The notes below the pieces were generated by a model. It did no database searches, was not told the DNA's origin, and was given only the letters and a program-made list of their open reading frames with translations. Shown one piece after another: positions 37,464 to 48,955 of a DNA stretch of 64,000 nt. This DNA is from Eutypa lata (Eukaryota; Ascomycota; Sordariomycetes; Xylariales; Diatrypaceae), in NCBI GenBank assembly GCA_022661535.1, contig JAKULF010000009.1, forward strand, positions 1,860,001 through 1,924,000. The letters run 5' to 3'. The stretch's first letter is position 1; each line of letters starts with the position of its first letter. Both the position numbers and the translations under genes were made by a program.

Positions 37464-40400
37464 ATTCGGTCAGTCAGGGAAGAAGAGGGTGTGAGTGAGT
37501 GACATCAAGGGGTCTTGGGCTCAGGCTCGGCGGCGCGTGATAATCATTCAATAAATAGGGCCTTGACACATTTTTTAACTTATTAGAGGGGGGTAAAAAA
37601 AGAATATCAATTATCCTTACCGACAAATGACTAACTAACTACTTGCCTTCCTTCTCATGCGTGTGTGTATGTGTGGGTGTCTGGGGGTGCCACGACGGCT
37701 CTTCATCTATCTATGTACATGTAGATCACGTAGACCAGTAGATCATGGCATGTGAACGTGTGGGCACATTGAATAATCAGAAGGAATATAGGGGGAAGGG
37801 GGGAGGTAAGTAGGTAAGTTGGTGACATGGTTACCATTCTTGCTATCGTTCAACTGTCAATTTCCTGGCGCATCTGCATGCTTCTTTTTTATAAAAAATG
37901 GTTAATAACTGGCCAATGTAGGTAGATCACCATGCTGTGTAATCTAGGCGAGAAAAAGAACAAAAGCCACCACACCTGTTCTGTCCCACCTCTCACCATC
38001 ACCATCGAACTTACTTACCACTTACCCACCAACCTACATAGCATCGCCAATCCATTAGGTCAACTGGAGGGTTCATCGAGTTAACGCCACTCGCTTAATC
38101 AGCTATAGTCAATGCTCGGTTGCCGGCACGAAAGGGGAGATAAGATACTGCGTACATTTTTAGCAGCTAACCAACTACCTCTTACTAGCGACCTAACCGT
38201 ATTTTTATGTATGTGTATTGATAATAAGCCCCCTACCCTACTTACCTTACCACCCTCCCGAAGAGCCTCAAACGGTCCACCACCACGATCAGCCCATCCA
38301 CCCACACCACCGACAAGCGCTAATTGCCCAACGGCCAATCCCTCCTGGGCTTTTGCTCGTCAGCCTGTCTTTGCCCAGGCGCTCGGCGTCGTGGTTATGT
38401 AGAGGGGTGGAGGCTTTGCTCGCTGTTTAATATATTTCGGGGATGGTTTGGTGAGCTTAGTTTCACGGTCTAGTAAGGTAGCCAGATATGGCTCTTGGCT
38501 GACTGGATTGACACAAGCTATTAGAATTGATCGTTCAAGTTACATGAAAATGACACTCGGCGAATGTAGGTTTGGATGTCTTAGAGCCCCCCGTTATATG
38601 TTATATGTTGTAGGGTTTGTTTTTATTTCATAGCTGTGTGATGTCTTGATGTTTCATTCTCAACTTTCGACGTTTTAATATGGGTTAAGGGGGCTTAAGC
38701 AACAACTGTACATTTTTCTACGTGACGGTTAAGACCCTAGACGCTATATGAGGACCTTTGGGCGTAAAAGACAGGCTACTGGTGATACGACTGATTATGG
38801 TCTTGGTAAGGATGCATGGTCCTTTCTGAGTACATATCCGTGTCGAGGACATGGCTACGTATGTGCCTGTTCAGGTACATTATAGGTACACCTTTGGGTA
38901 TCTCAGCAAATATGCAACGCATATTCTGTTTCCCTGCCTCATAGTTATTCTATAACCTAAAAACGTTTGGCTTTGCTTCTTTCAAAAAGTGAAAGAACTT
39001 GTTGATATCGTAGGTGGCACTACATATTTGAATTACCGCCAAGAGCCGCGTCTCGGCCGGGGCAGCCTGGGCAGGAAATATATCTACAACATAGGCGAAT
39101 ACGCGTATGAAATTGGCGATCCACCTCGTCGCAGAATCATACTGAAATGGGTAATCAACATATCAGTCTCCTCAGATAGGTTATCGTCGTTATCGTCGTC
39201 TGTTCCCTCTACTATGTACATGGCTTGGCAGCGGCCTAGCTGAAGCCATTGACGACCACCTCCCTCTAACGCGTTGCGCTCAATAGATATCGCCAATATC
39301 GAGAAGTGGTATCACCTCGTAATTCCTGTTTTAAGTAATCTACTCATGTGCTCAGGTTACACAGGAAGGTTGTCATTAAGTGAGCCATGGGAGACCGTGG
39401 TTTTAAGAGATACCCGACCGTCTGGGCAATGCATGCAGGCACGCACGCATCTCGTCTATGTCCGTACGGACATTGGCGTACCCTTATTGCTTACTAGGTA
39501 GCTCAGCTCACCACGCGGATTCCGAAGGATATAAATCTGGGTGGTATTTTCGAGCTTTCATACATACATATATATATTGTATGGGTGTGCTGTCGACATG
39601 TTCGAACGAACCCTCTAGTCATGTATGCCAGTCAGGACGCTGGTTGTCGCTACCACGAGAACACCATGTATACACAGATACATACATTTGCGTACGGCGC
39701 ATGGTCTTGGAGACTATGGACTCGTCAGTATATATGGTCATGACTTAAGGGGCCCTTGCTGTTGAAGGTTCAGTGTGAATAACCGCGAATACATATTCAC
39801 CTTATCGGCCAATAAGCGACGTGGCACGATGCAGCCATAAGAAGTGATAGGGCGAAAATAAACGAGCATAGGTGCCGGCTAAAAACAGGCTGGATTCATC
39901 TTCTTATAGATTGGATCTTACCATCGAAGTCGTCTTGACTATCGACAACCGATCCCGGAACGGCGCGAAACCGAGATTCTGCTGTGGAGAACAGCAACCG
40001 GGTAGGGCTGGCTGGCTGGCTGTTTGGCTGTATGCGTGCATAGACGTACTGCCGATATGACTTTCGAAGCATCGGTTCCGTGGGCATGCCGGGGGGAGGG
40101 TTGGAGGGAATCATGATTTGGAATCTCGAGAACGGGATTACGGTAACCGAGGATTGCCGCCGCCGCATGCACAGGGATAGGAACGCAACATCCAGTCAGC
40201 ACTGCAATGGCTGTTATGGCGTCCGATACGACGGGCGTAACCTTCTGCATTAGATGGGGAAAGCATTCAAAAATACCTATGCTAATTGGAATCGGCATGG
40301 TATCTTTCCACCGCACGAGTGCCGCCCTCAATGTTGGTGTGAATATGTGTGTGTGTATACCGATCGGTCGATGATCCTTCAATCCTTCACCAACTAGCCA

Positions 40401-43400
40401 TCGGCCGCCATTACCACGAATATAGGAAGATTCACATATGACTAGCGCGGTTACTCAGTATATGGGATGCATTCTTGTTCTGCTTTCTACATCAACCCAC
40501 CTTCGAGCACATAACTCCCGGGCCTGGTTCTCGGAGGATAATGGTCTAAGATGGAGGCAGCCGCGTGACTATCTTAGGCCTAAACACGAATTATGAAACG
40601 CTGACTTAATTGCGACTAGTTCTAGATCTAGGACGTTAAAAGTAGTTGGCTTCAATGCTTAGCCGTGCTACTTGTAGATCTCACTACAGGTGTGCGCCAT
40701 TCATCGAGCATATGCTACGCCGAAAGACGAAGGGGGTATCAACGATATCTATTCCTAATAAGACGATCAAATGGTAGGAATGATATGGTTCGCACTAAGC
40801 ACTAAGGATTTAATGCAGGCATGCAAGGGCCACGCTGATACGATACGAAAGGAACTTGCAGGATCACTTCGCATGAGTTCAACCCTGTAGCAGTTCCTCC
40901 ACCAATGGGTGGTGTTACTGTAAGTATACCGGGTGTTAAAACAAGGTATTCATTAGCATACCACCCTCTTCTGTTTGTATTTTAGTTTATGTTTCTACAT
41001 TATCTGTTCTCGGACTGAAGTGTTGTCTTTAGCTGTTAATTGCGATTGGGACCTGGCTCTATCAGAGGTATATGGACGAACCTCCCTAACAATACTAAAC
41101 GCTAAGTATGAGCACCATCCCCTTCACTTAGTAGAGAGGGTGACAGGCGTGTCTGTTTCTACTTCGAGTTTGCGAAATACTTATTAGAAGTCTGACAGTA
41201 CCTAAAATCATACCCTGGCCGACATTGGACGTTAATGACGACCAGGGAAAGCTCCGAGCCCGGTGTCCGCCCAGAAAATATCAAGAACTGGAGGAACTCC
41301 TTAATATCTTTCGGGAAACGCACTGTAGAGCGTGCCAATACCACCTGTCACCCATTCGAGTTGTTCCGAGGCGGAGACTCAACACAATGGCAGTGGTTCA
41401 ATCGACATGTTATCATCCTGGTACAACGCGTTCTTTTTCGACGCGGATGCGGGGAGATATTATTCGATAAAAACGTTTCGAATCCGAAGGCACCTTCAGC
41501 CCTGGCTCGAATGATCTGACCATTAACCACTAACTAGACATCAGGCTTGGACTAGTCGGGCGTGTTATGTGTACTAAGTCCGGGGACGTTTCCCGGGCTG
41601 GCCATACCATCTATCAGGCCTGGATGTCACGGTTGGAAGGTGTGGTGAGAACTTCGGGTGCTGGTGATGGTATGTAAGAGCTTAAGGTGATAAGACGTGG
41701 AGAGTCTAAGCGAAAAGAGGGGTTTAATTATAATGGCAACTTCGATAAAATGTCAGAAATACGGGGAAGATATAAAGAGTGAGAAGGACAGGAGGAGAAG
41801 GACATTCAGACCCAGTGTGGAACCCGGATCGCCGCCGTTTCTTACCTGAAGCTGATCGGTTTTTACCGCTTCTCGGACGATATGCCCGAAATGCTAACGT
41901 ACATGGACATCGGTCTTCTCTCCGTAACAGGACACGTACTTAAGTGACGTGCTCCCTCGATATTCTTGCCCGCTTTCATAGCTAACTACATACCTCGTGT
42001 TCAACCCACCAGTTTCGTCGACAATACATACTACCAACGTGCGGAGGCCGTCACCACGATAAGCACCAAAGAAGCAACGAGTACCGCAGTTTTAAGAGGG
42101 GGGTAGAAAGAGAACTTGTTCTTCCCTCAAGGAGTAGGAAGAAGGAAGGTCGCCATAATGCTTCTAACGCCCTTTCACCCTTTCGTGATGGACAAGGTTT
42201 TGGTTCCTACCGATCTTCGTGTGTTGGATAGGTAGGTTGGGTGGCGATTATATTGATGGATCGATGCTCACTTTCAACTTCGAGTTCCTAGGAACTCTGC
42301 GACCATCCGATCATCTATGTCTGGATAAATCCTGAATATCAAACTATAAGGGATTTCCTATGAGCGCAAGTATAGTCGACAGTGAAAAGGGGGAGGACGA
42401 AAAAGCTATCTAATGGCCTTGTTCTGGTGCTATAGCGAAGAGACTCTGTCGGACTAACGGTTGCTCACTATACGTAATATCCGAGTCAAGCCCATCGATG
42501 CGAATCTAGGGTCATGGCAATCCAGTGACGACAACCTTGAGAACTCTGGCCCGAAACCGACGACGAATACATCTTATAGCGTACAGGCCTCAATCTTAGC
42601 CTACGGATAATTTCCCCATGCGTATCTAAATTTTCTTGAAGGCCCTGACTCCTGAATCGCACATCGAGCCGTGGCAGCTCGGAAACAGAAGAAACAGCCC
42701 TCCTCACCTTGGGTATCCAGGTGTTGTAGTTCCATGACTGATCCTTTCTACAAGGTTTGACATCGTTCAGATGAAAGCCTGGGTACTATGTGGCTACCAA
42801 GTCTACGGAACTAGAAACACGACGCGATACGTAAGTTCACGCATTACTAGAAACAGGAGTTTGTAGTGTCAAAGCGCCATGGGAATGACACGAGTTCCAA
42901 AAACATGGGAGAGCCTATTCTCTTTCTCATTTAGGTAGCTACTTATTAATTCATTAGACCATCGAAACCATTCAACCCTTTACTGGCGATGAGATCGCGT
43001 GACCTACCTACTATAAGGACTACTATGAAAACTGTGCAGCTGGTTGATGAGATAGAGACGGGAATGCATCTATGGACTTGGATTTATCGCCGAGCATTGC
43101 TTTCTGTCAAGAAACGACCCCTCCGAAGTGCAGATGACTGCCCACCTAACGAAGATTCGACAGCATCAACATGTTAAGTGAGACCCGAGAGGTCAAGAAG
43201 CTTCCCGAAACAAATATCACCTTTCGGCCGGGCAGCGGGTTGGAGTGGATTAACATGTGAAGATGCAGGCTGCATGACGGAACGAAGCGGCTCTGCGACC
43301 ATGATGACCAAGCGTGGCCTGAAAGGGATGCTTCCTTGCAGAATGCAAGGGAAGTACTTACCGAACGACTGCAACTTTGCAGGCGTGGATGGGATTGGAT

Positions 43401-43914
43401 GGTCCCCTAGGCAAATGGATATGCTGTCCTCGGTTCTTAGCAATGCCAAGTTCAAAGCGCAATAAGAGGTCCTCGTCACCTGCATGGATCGGCGCAGCGC
43501 ATGGCAGATGGAGGGTTACGGATATTTTATGGGGCGTTGCCGGAGGCATTCATTCATGTTCGCATCGCAACTTAACGGACATATTCGGCACGAACGGGAA
43601 GCCGTCTTCCAATCGACAACAGAAAAAAGTGCCGAGGTCAAAGTTCTTCAACCTGACGATGCGACATGCCAACGCGCATGACTTGCAGAAAGAACACCCT
43701 TCAGGACCGAACAGCCTACCTGAGCTGTTCGTTCGTGATGAGGTGCGGGCGGGCTAGCTAGCTGGCTGGCTGGCGGGCTATGCGGACGTTCCGGCTTTGG
43801 GATCAACCGAAGCCACGAGAGACGGAGGAAATCATATGATTGGTCCCGGGAACCCTGCATGCGAGATCTATCAAAAACTTATCAATTGGAGACGGGTGGT
43901 ATTGGAGGAAGCGC

Positions 43915-43926
43915 GGGGGGGGGGGG
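43915..43926 (+). repeat. Homopolymer run of 12 G
   Basis: Twelve consecutive G residues are visible. Length is likely to be inaccurate or variable. Confidence 0.8.
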
Positions 43927-46498
43927 TCATCACGGGGTAGTTTTCTAGAAAGGAAGAAACTACTACGTTGTACGACGTTCGATGTTCTAGTTCGGACAGC
44001 GCCAAGTCCAACTTTCCGCTCACCCTATGGAGGTAAGAATAACAATGAACATTAAGGATATCTACTATGCACTATGATAGGTGTAACATACTTGCATAGT
44101 ATAACCAAATAGTTCCCCGATAGGATCGGGAGGCTATGTCGGCTTCCACTTCAACAAATTATACACCATTGGAAGGTTGGAACGCCGGATACTGCCAAAA
44201 AGGAAAGAAAGGGGAACATGCCGTAGCAAAGCACACGCATTTGGGCGCATTTTAGAGAGACGCGTAATACTGTCTTGTTGTCGGTGGTTGTTAAGTCTTC
44301 GTACATAGTGTAGGGGGTGATTCTCTGTGGAGTAATCGGTGCCTCTTTCCTTATTCGACAATCTTAAAGGAGCTTAACTAACTTAGGTACCTACTGCGCA
44401 GTGCGCATAGCTAACTAGAGGAACTGTCAAGTGTGAACTGCGGGGCACCGGGAGTTCCCTATCGTACATGCAAGTAAGGCTTAGCTTTTTGGCTGCCATA
44501 CGCCTGTGATTTATACCAGGTACATATTGTATGTATCTTCTTACAAAATGGTTAAAATTTAATAACGATAAAGTTATCCACACAGGCCAAAATATGCAGA
44601 CACCCTTCCAGGATTTACTTTGAAACTCCTTACTGGTGCGTTATCATGTTATATTTCGAGGTCTGTGTCTAGGTACCTGCTGAGGTTGGTTGACACAGCA
44701 GATGGCTGGTTACTTACATGGATGAACCCCCCTGTTTAATTATACCTGGCCCCTTAACTACAGGCCGGAGAAAGACTATTCCACCGACGTAGCACTACCT
44801 AGGTAAGTACAGCGGCCGCTCTGCAGCATATACTATACATACACGCATACCTATAAGCAGCAGTCGTAGGTCTGCAACATACTACATGTATGTAGGTATG
44901 CGCCAGTGCTGTCCAAGAAAATGATCATTGAATACGTTTCCCTACATAGTGAACGTGTTTTAATCGTGTCATGTCTTACAATATTTTGTATCGTAGCTCT
45001 GGACCTCGCGTATCTCCTGTACCCTTTTAAATTTTTCTTAGGTAGGATACAAAGGGAGAACTATGTAGATATGCAGGTATCGTGTTGTGCAGTCAGATAC
45101 TACATACATGCATGTCGCGATAGTTTGTCTGCTACGCTGTGACGTACAAATAAAGCTTCGGACTAACTACGGCTATGTCCAGGGTCCATATCATTCAAGT
45201 GGACACGACTATGGAAATGTCGACTGAAACAACATAATATCATAGCAATGAACGTGACCACGATATCAGTCTATATCTCTTGGCTGTGGAGTAGAGTTTC
45301 ATACATAACTAAAGAATAATGGACATTGTAACTAGTTAGCACTTCATTTTGCAATTAAACAATCGATACCCCTCTAGTTTTCATAGTCTCTCACACCCTA
45401 CTTGCGCTGCATGATGAGATGGTTCTTAAGGGTCTCGTTCATAGTTACGTCTTCCAGTAACATTTTGGAATTTCCCAGTCTCAAGTTACATATGGCCGTG
45501 TGTTCCTTCGGCTTCCCCATATGCAAACGTGATAGCAATTGCCACTGCTAGTTATCGTGCTGCAAATAGAAATAGGTATTTAACTTATCGTTCTTTATGC
45601 CCATAGACAGACCTAAGGTTTTATTTGGAAATTAACTATCCTCAAATTGATGTTGCACATGGATCCCTCTTAGCGCTTAAAGGATAATCACGAGCTTGCG
45701 CCTCAATCCAGGTAATGATGCAGTGTTCGTCTATTCTATTGTATACGTAGCAGTACTAAGTAGTTAGCTAGGTAGCTTCCATATCCAGAGCTGTAGATAA
45801 TTCAGCCACCTCCTTGGCGTATCATTCAGGGTTTGAAGTAGTATAGCACATTATGATAACGGGCTCTCCTATTCTACCCAACATCTAACTGCCTGAACAT
45901 CACGTGATACGCCTTGAGAGTCCCAGCTTCTCGGTAGCTCCAATTACGTAACCCATGTTAACAATTAACTGCGCAATGCGAATCGGCAGCGGTCTACGTA
46001 GGTAGTCAGTCTAAGCCTCCCTCTGTCTAACTCGCCATCTATCTCGGCGAATTCTCCAAAAACCGCCCCCATCACATACCTCAATGAATAAATCCCTACC
46101 TCTACATCTCTACATACATAGACCTGACCTTGTCTGTATATGTCTGCTTCATCTTTCTTACTAGTCCTGGGTTTGTATTTGTAATCTACACATCAAGGCT
46201 CTTTTGTGTTTTCACATTTCCACAGAACCCGAACTCCATGGTTTGTCGCTGCGGCGTAAATAAGGTTAAATGTCAGCGGGTATCTCTCAAACTAGTAGGG
46301 AGCCGGTAGTCCACATTCATTTTGTTAAGCGGTGACGCTACCGTCCGTCAGCCAGACGACCTGCATCGACATCCTTACCTTCGGTAACACAAGTGTCGGA
46401 TACCCAATACCCGCCTAATTGATCGGAAGTGCATATACATACTGTTATCGACCACTTCGGGGGCTAGAAACATAAACTTGCAAGTTACTATCAAGTTC

Positions 46499-48699
46499 AT
46501 GATAATGGCATCGAGGGCACCAAGTTGGCCCGGAATCCGTCCAGTCAAGACCTGCACCGAGTGCAAACAAGCCAAGGCATGTCAGCAATCTCATATTCAT
46601 AATCCGTAACTACTCTAGTTCTCACCCGTGCATATTTTTACAGTGTAGCTTATTAACAAAACCCACAGCTTCGATGCGACTCTAGAGCGAAGTTTCCGAA
46701 CCCATGCTCAAGATGTCAGTCAAGACACCTGACCTGCACTGTAGACCCGGCTTTCCAAAGGACGCCGGCGAGAAAGTATGTCCCCCTTTTAAGACCTCAG
46801 TTCTTATTGACAACTTGACAAACCGGTCATCTTTAGAATTGATGCTAATGTATGGGCTCCGACGTAATAGACGCCTGGAGGCTATGTCTAAGGAGTTGCA
46901 AGAACTGCGTGACCAACGTGACACAGACCATTTGATAAAACGGCGACCCTCGACTATTGACTCGCCATCTCAAGGATCATCTGGCACTTCTCGCTACTCT
47001 CCCCAAGATATCGTGGTTGATGAGTTTGAGCTAGATGTGGATTCCCTCGAGATTGGAGGTGTTGCCGTAGAAGTGCAGACGGCAATTGAGATATTCAAAG
47101 TGTAAGTACGACGATGTCGAACCGTTTCCTCGCACACAATTATAAATCCAATCCTAACCCGCGTTGCTCCCAAGGTTCGCAATCTACTTCCGTCCTCACT
47201 TCCCAATACTAGGTCCCATATCCATAAATTCCATATATTATACGTCACCTTTTCTGTTCTGGACCATTATTGCCATGGTCTCGGGGCGCATCTATGACGG
47301 CCCTGACAACTTATTCCGCCGCATCCGTGGCCCTTATGAAGAGCTGCTGAGAAACGAGGTCTTGAACGCTCCATTGCCATTGCATAAGATTCAAGCGCTC
47401 TTGCATTTGTGCATTTGGGCATTACCGGTCGAAACACAGACACAAGACCCAAGCTGGCTGTATTGCGGCATCGCTCTAAATTCTGCGCTATACATGGGCT
47501 TGCACCGGCAGGGGCCTATGCCTTCACTGCGCAGTGTCGGCGTTGCATCAGGTAGTACCCAAGCCAGAGCAACTACTTGGCTTGGTTGTTTCTATGTCAG
47601 CACATCGTACGTAGTAGCCTGAGAACCCCCTTGTTCAAAAAATCCCGATTATTGACACCATTGTAACAGGCTCGGGATGCACTTGGGTCTTCCGTCGTTG
47701 GTCAACTCGGATTCAGATATAGCAGCCATACGCACAATTCTGGACGAATATGCACCGTCACATGAGTTTGCTACCCAGGTAAGAGTTCAGCTGGTCGTAG
47801 CTAGGTTTGCCAGTATATTATCAAACAACTCCAACCACGAAATCGATTCTTCTCTAGTGCGCATGGTGGATTCTGAGCTAGATGCGATAAAAACGACGTG
47901 CGCCGATGGCTGGACAGATATGGCTGAGCTTGGCGTCTTGGCTGCTAAATTGCACTTCTACGCCTTGGTGATTACGAGAGTCCGACCCGGTACAACCTCC
48001 CGTGACATCCTGCTGAAGCTGGGTCTTGGCGTCTCACTTCGTATAGCACATCTAACCAACACGCGGCTTCACGATAATTCGGTAGATACACATAACCTCA
48101 CACTACAGCAGCGCCTGAGGACCTATCCTAAAAATCACTTTCGGGTTCTGGCATTCGCTACTGTTTTCCTCCTGCGATACTTTAGCCTCAACAGCGCGGC
48201 GCATGCCGATGAGCAGCAAATGGCGGCTAACCACGTCATGATGGCTCACCACATCTTCCAAACCTGTGCAACGAGCCCTCGCGACGAGTGCGGAAGAGCA
48301 GCTAACGTCTTCGAAACCCTGGGGCGGCAAGCCCCTATTAGCGCCGATGCCACCAAACTCAGACTCACCGATCGGATGGGCATTTCCATCCTACTAGATG
48401 CCGTCAGTACAGCTGCTGAAGTGCGGGGTCGACCCGTGGAGATTACGGAATCCGAGACATCCCAAGGAACCCCCGTCTATGCCAAAGAAGATACGTACGG
48501 GATTAGTCGGGAGTTACCGGTCAATGGCGCGCAGCCGCCCCAGCAATTACAGCAGCAGCAGCAGCAGCAGCAGCAGGACCCATGGCTTGCGGATTTGACG
48601 CTCTCGAACAATGATTTATGGAATGATGCAGTATGGGATATGTTCGGCTATCAGACGGGTTTCCCCCATGCCGGGATGCTCCCTCACACGGAGATGTAA
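46499..48699 (+). CDS. Zn2Cys6 transcription factor with polyglutamine tract, five exons
   Basis: Exons (46499 or) 46505..46576, 46669..46775, 46871..47101, 47175..47606 and 47670..48699 give 623 aa from the second ATG. The zinc cluster is split by the first intron: CTECKQAK then LRCDSRAKFPNPCSRC and QSRHLTC, i.e. C17-x2-C20-x6-C27-x9-C37-x2-C40-x6-C47. That intron has a GC donor (AAG|GCATGT). A short coiled-coil-like stretch follows (RLEAMSKELQELRDQRD). The middle region (FAIYFRPHFPILGPI, then ALLHLCIWALP and YMGLHRQG) matches the fungal-specific regulatory domain. The C-terminus has nine CAG-encoded Gln and a DPWLADL/DDLW-like hydrophobic-acidic end, fitting an activation domain. It lies next to, and converges on, the AtuA-like gene, which it may regulate; that is inference. 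Confidence 0.9.
48550..48576 (+). repeat. (CAG)9 trinucleotide repeat in coding sequence
   Basis: Nine perfect CAG units encode a polyglutamine run in the activation-domain part of the Zn2Cys6 factor. Repeat length could vary between isolates. Confidence 0.9.
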
Positions 48700-48955
48700 C
48701 CTCACCAGTAAATGCATGGAAATCAATCTAACATAGTAAATATATATCAATGTATAAAATCATCCAGTAACCAATTACGCTATAAATACAATACGATCGA
48801 GATACTTAATATCGAGATAATACCCAGGCACAACCTGTCTCGTGCTACATACAACAACGCACTAACACCTCATTCCCCACATCCCTGTCCCTTTCTCTAT
48901 CTCACACCGGCTCGCCCAACGAAATACGTATTTGCGTTAAATAAATAAATTTTTT

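Larger units (their letters stand above)
36936..46498. other. Gene-free region, 9.5 kb
   Basis: No recognisable protein gene was found on either strand. The longest frames (41235..41519, 43377..43757, 39939..40382 minus) overlap each other on opposite strands and show no domain. The first 1.5 kb is rich in short repeats (ACCTACCTACCT, GTGTGTGT, a 14-bp unit repeated in tandem at 37434..37463). A run of 12 G lies at 43915..43926 and GGCT-type repeats near 40009 and 43755. It may be an eroded accessory or former transposon region, but no terminal repeat or transposase remnant could be identified. Confidence 0.5.

Noticed and set aside
41225..41519. Overlapping frames of about 80-95 codons on the plus strand
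   Set aside because: Two frames over the same bases, no domain, no splice partners that extend them; not enough to call a gene.
43178..43757. Overlapping frames up to 126 codons on both strands
   Set aside because: Trp/Gly/Cys-rich chance composition, no recognisable motif, frames overlap on both strands.
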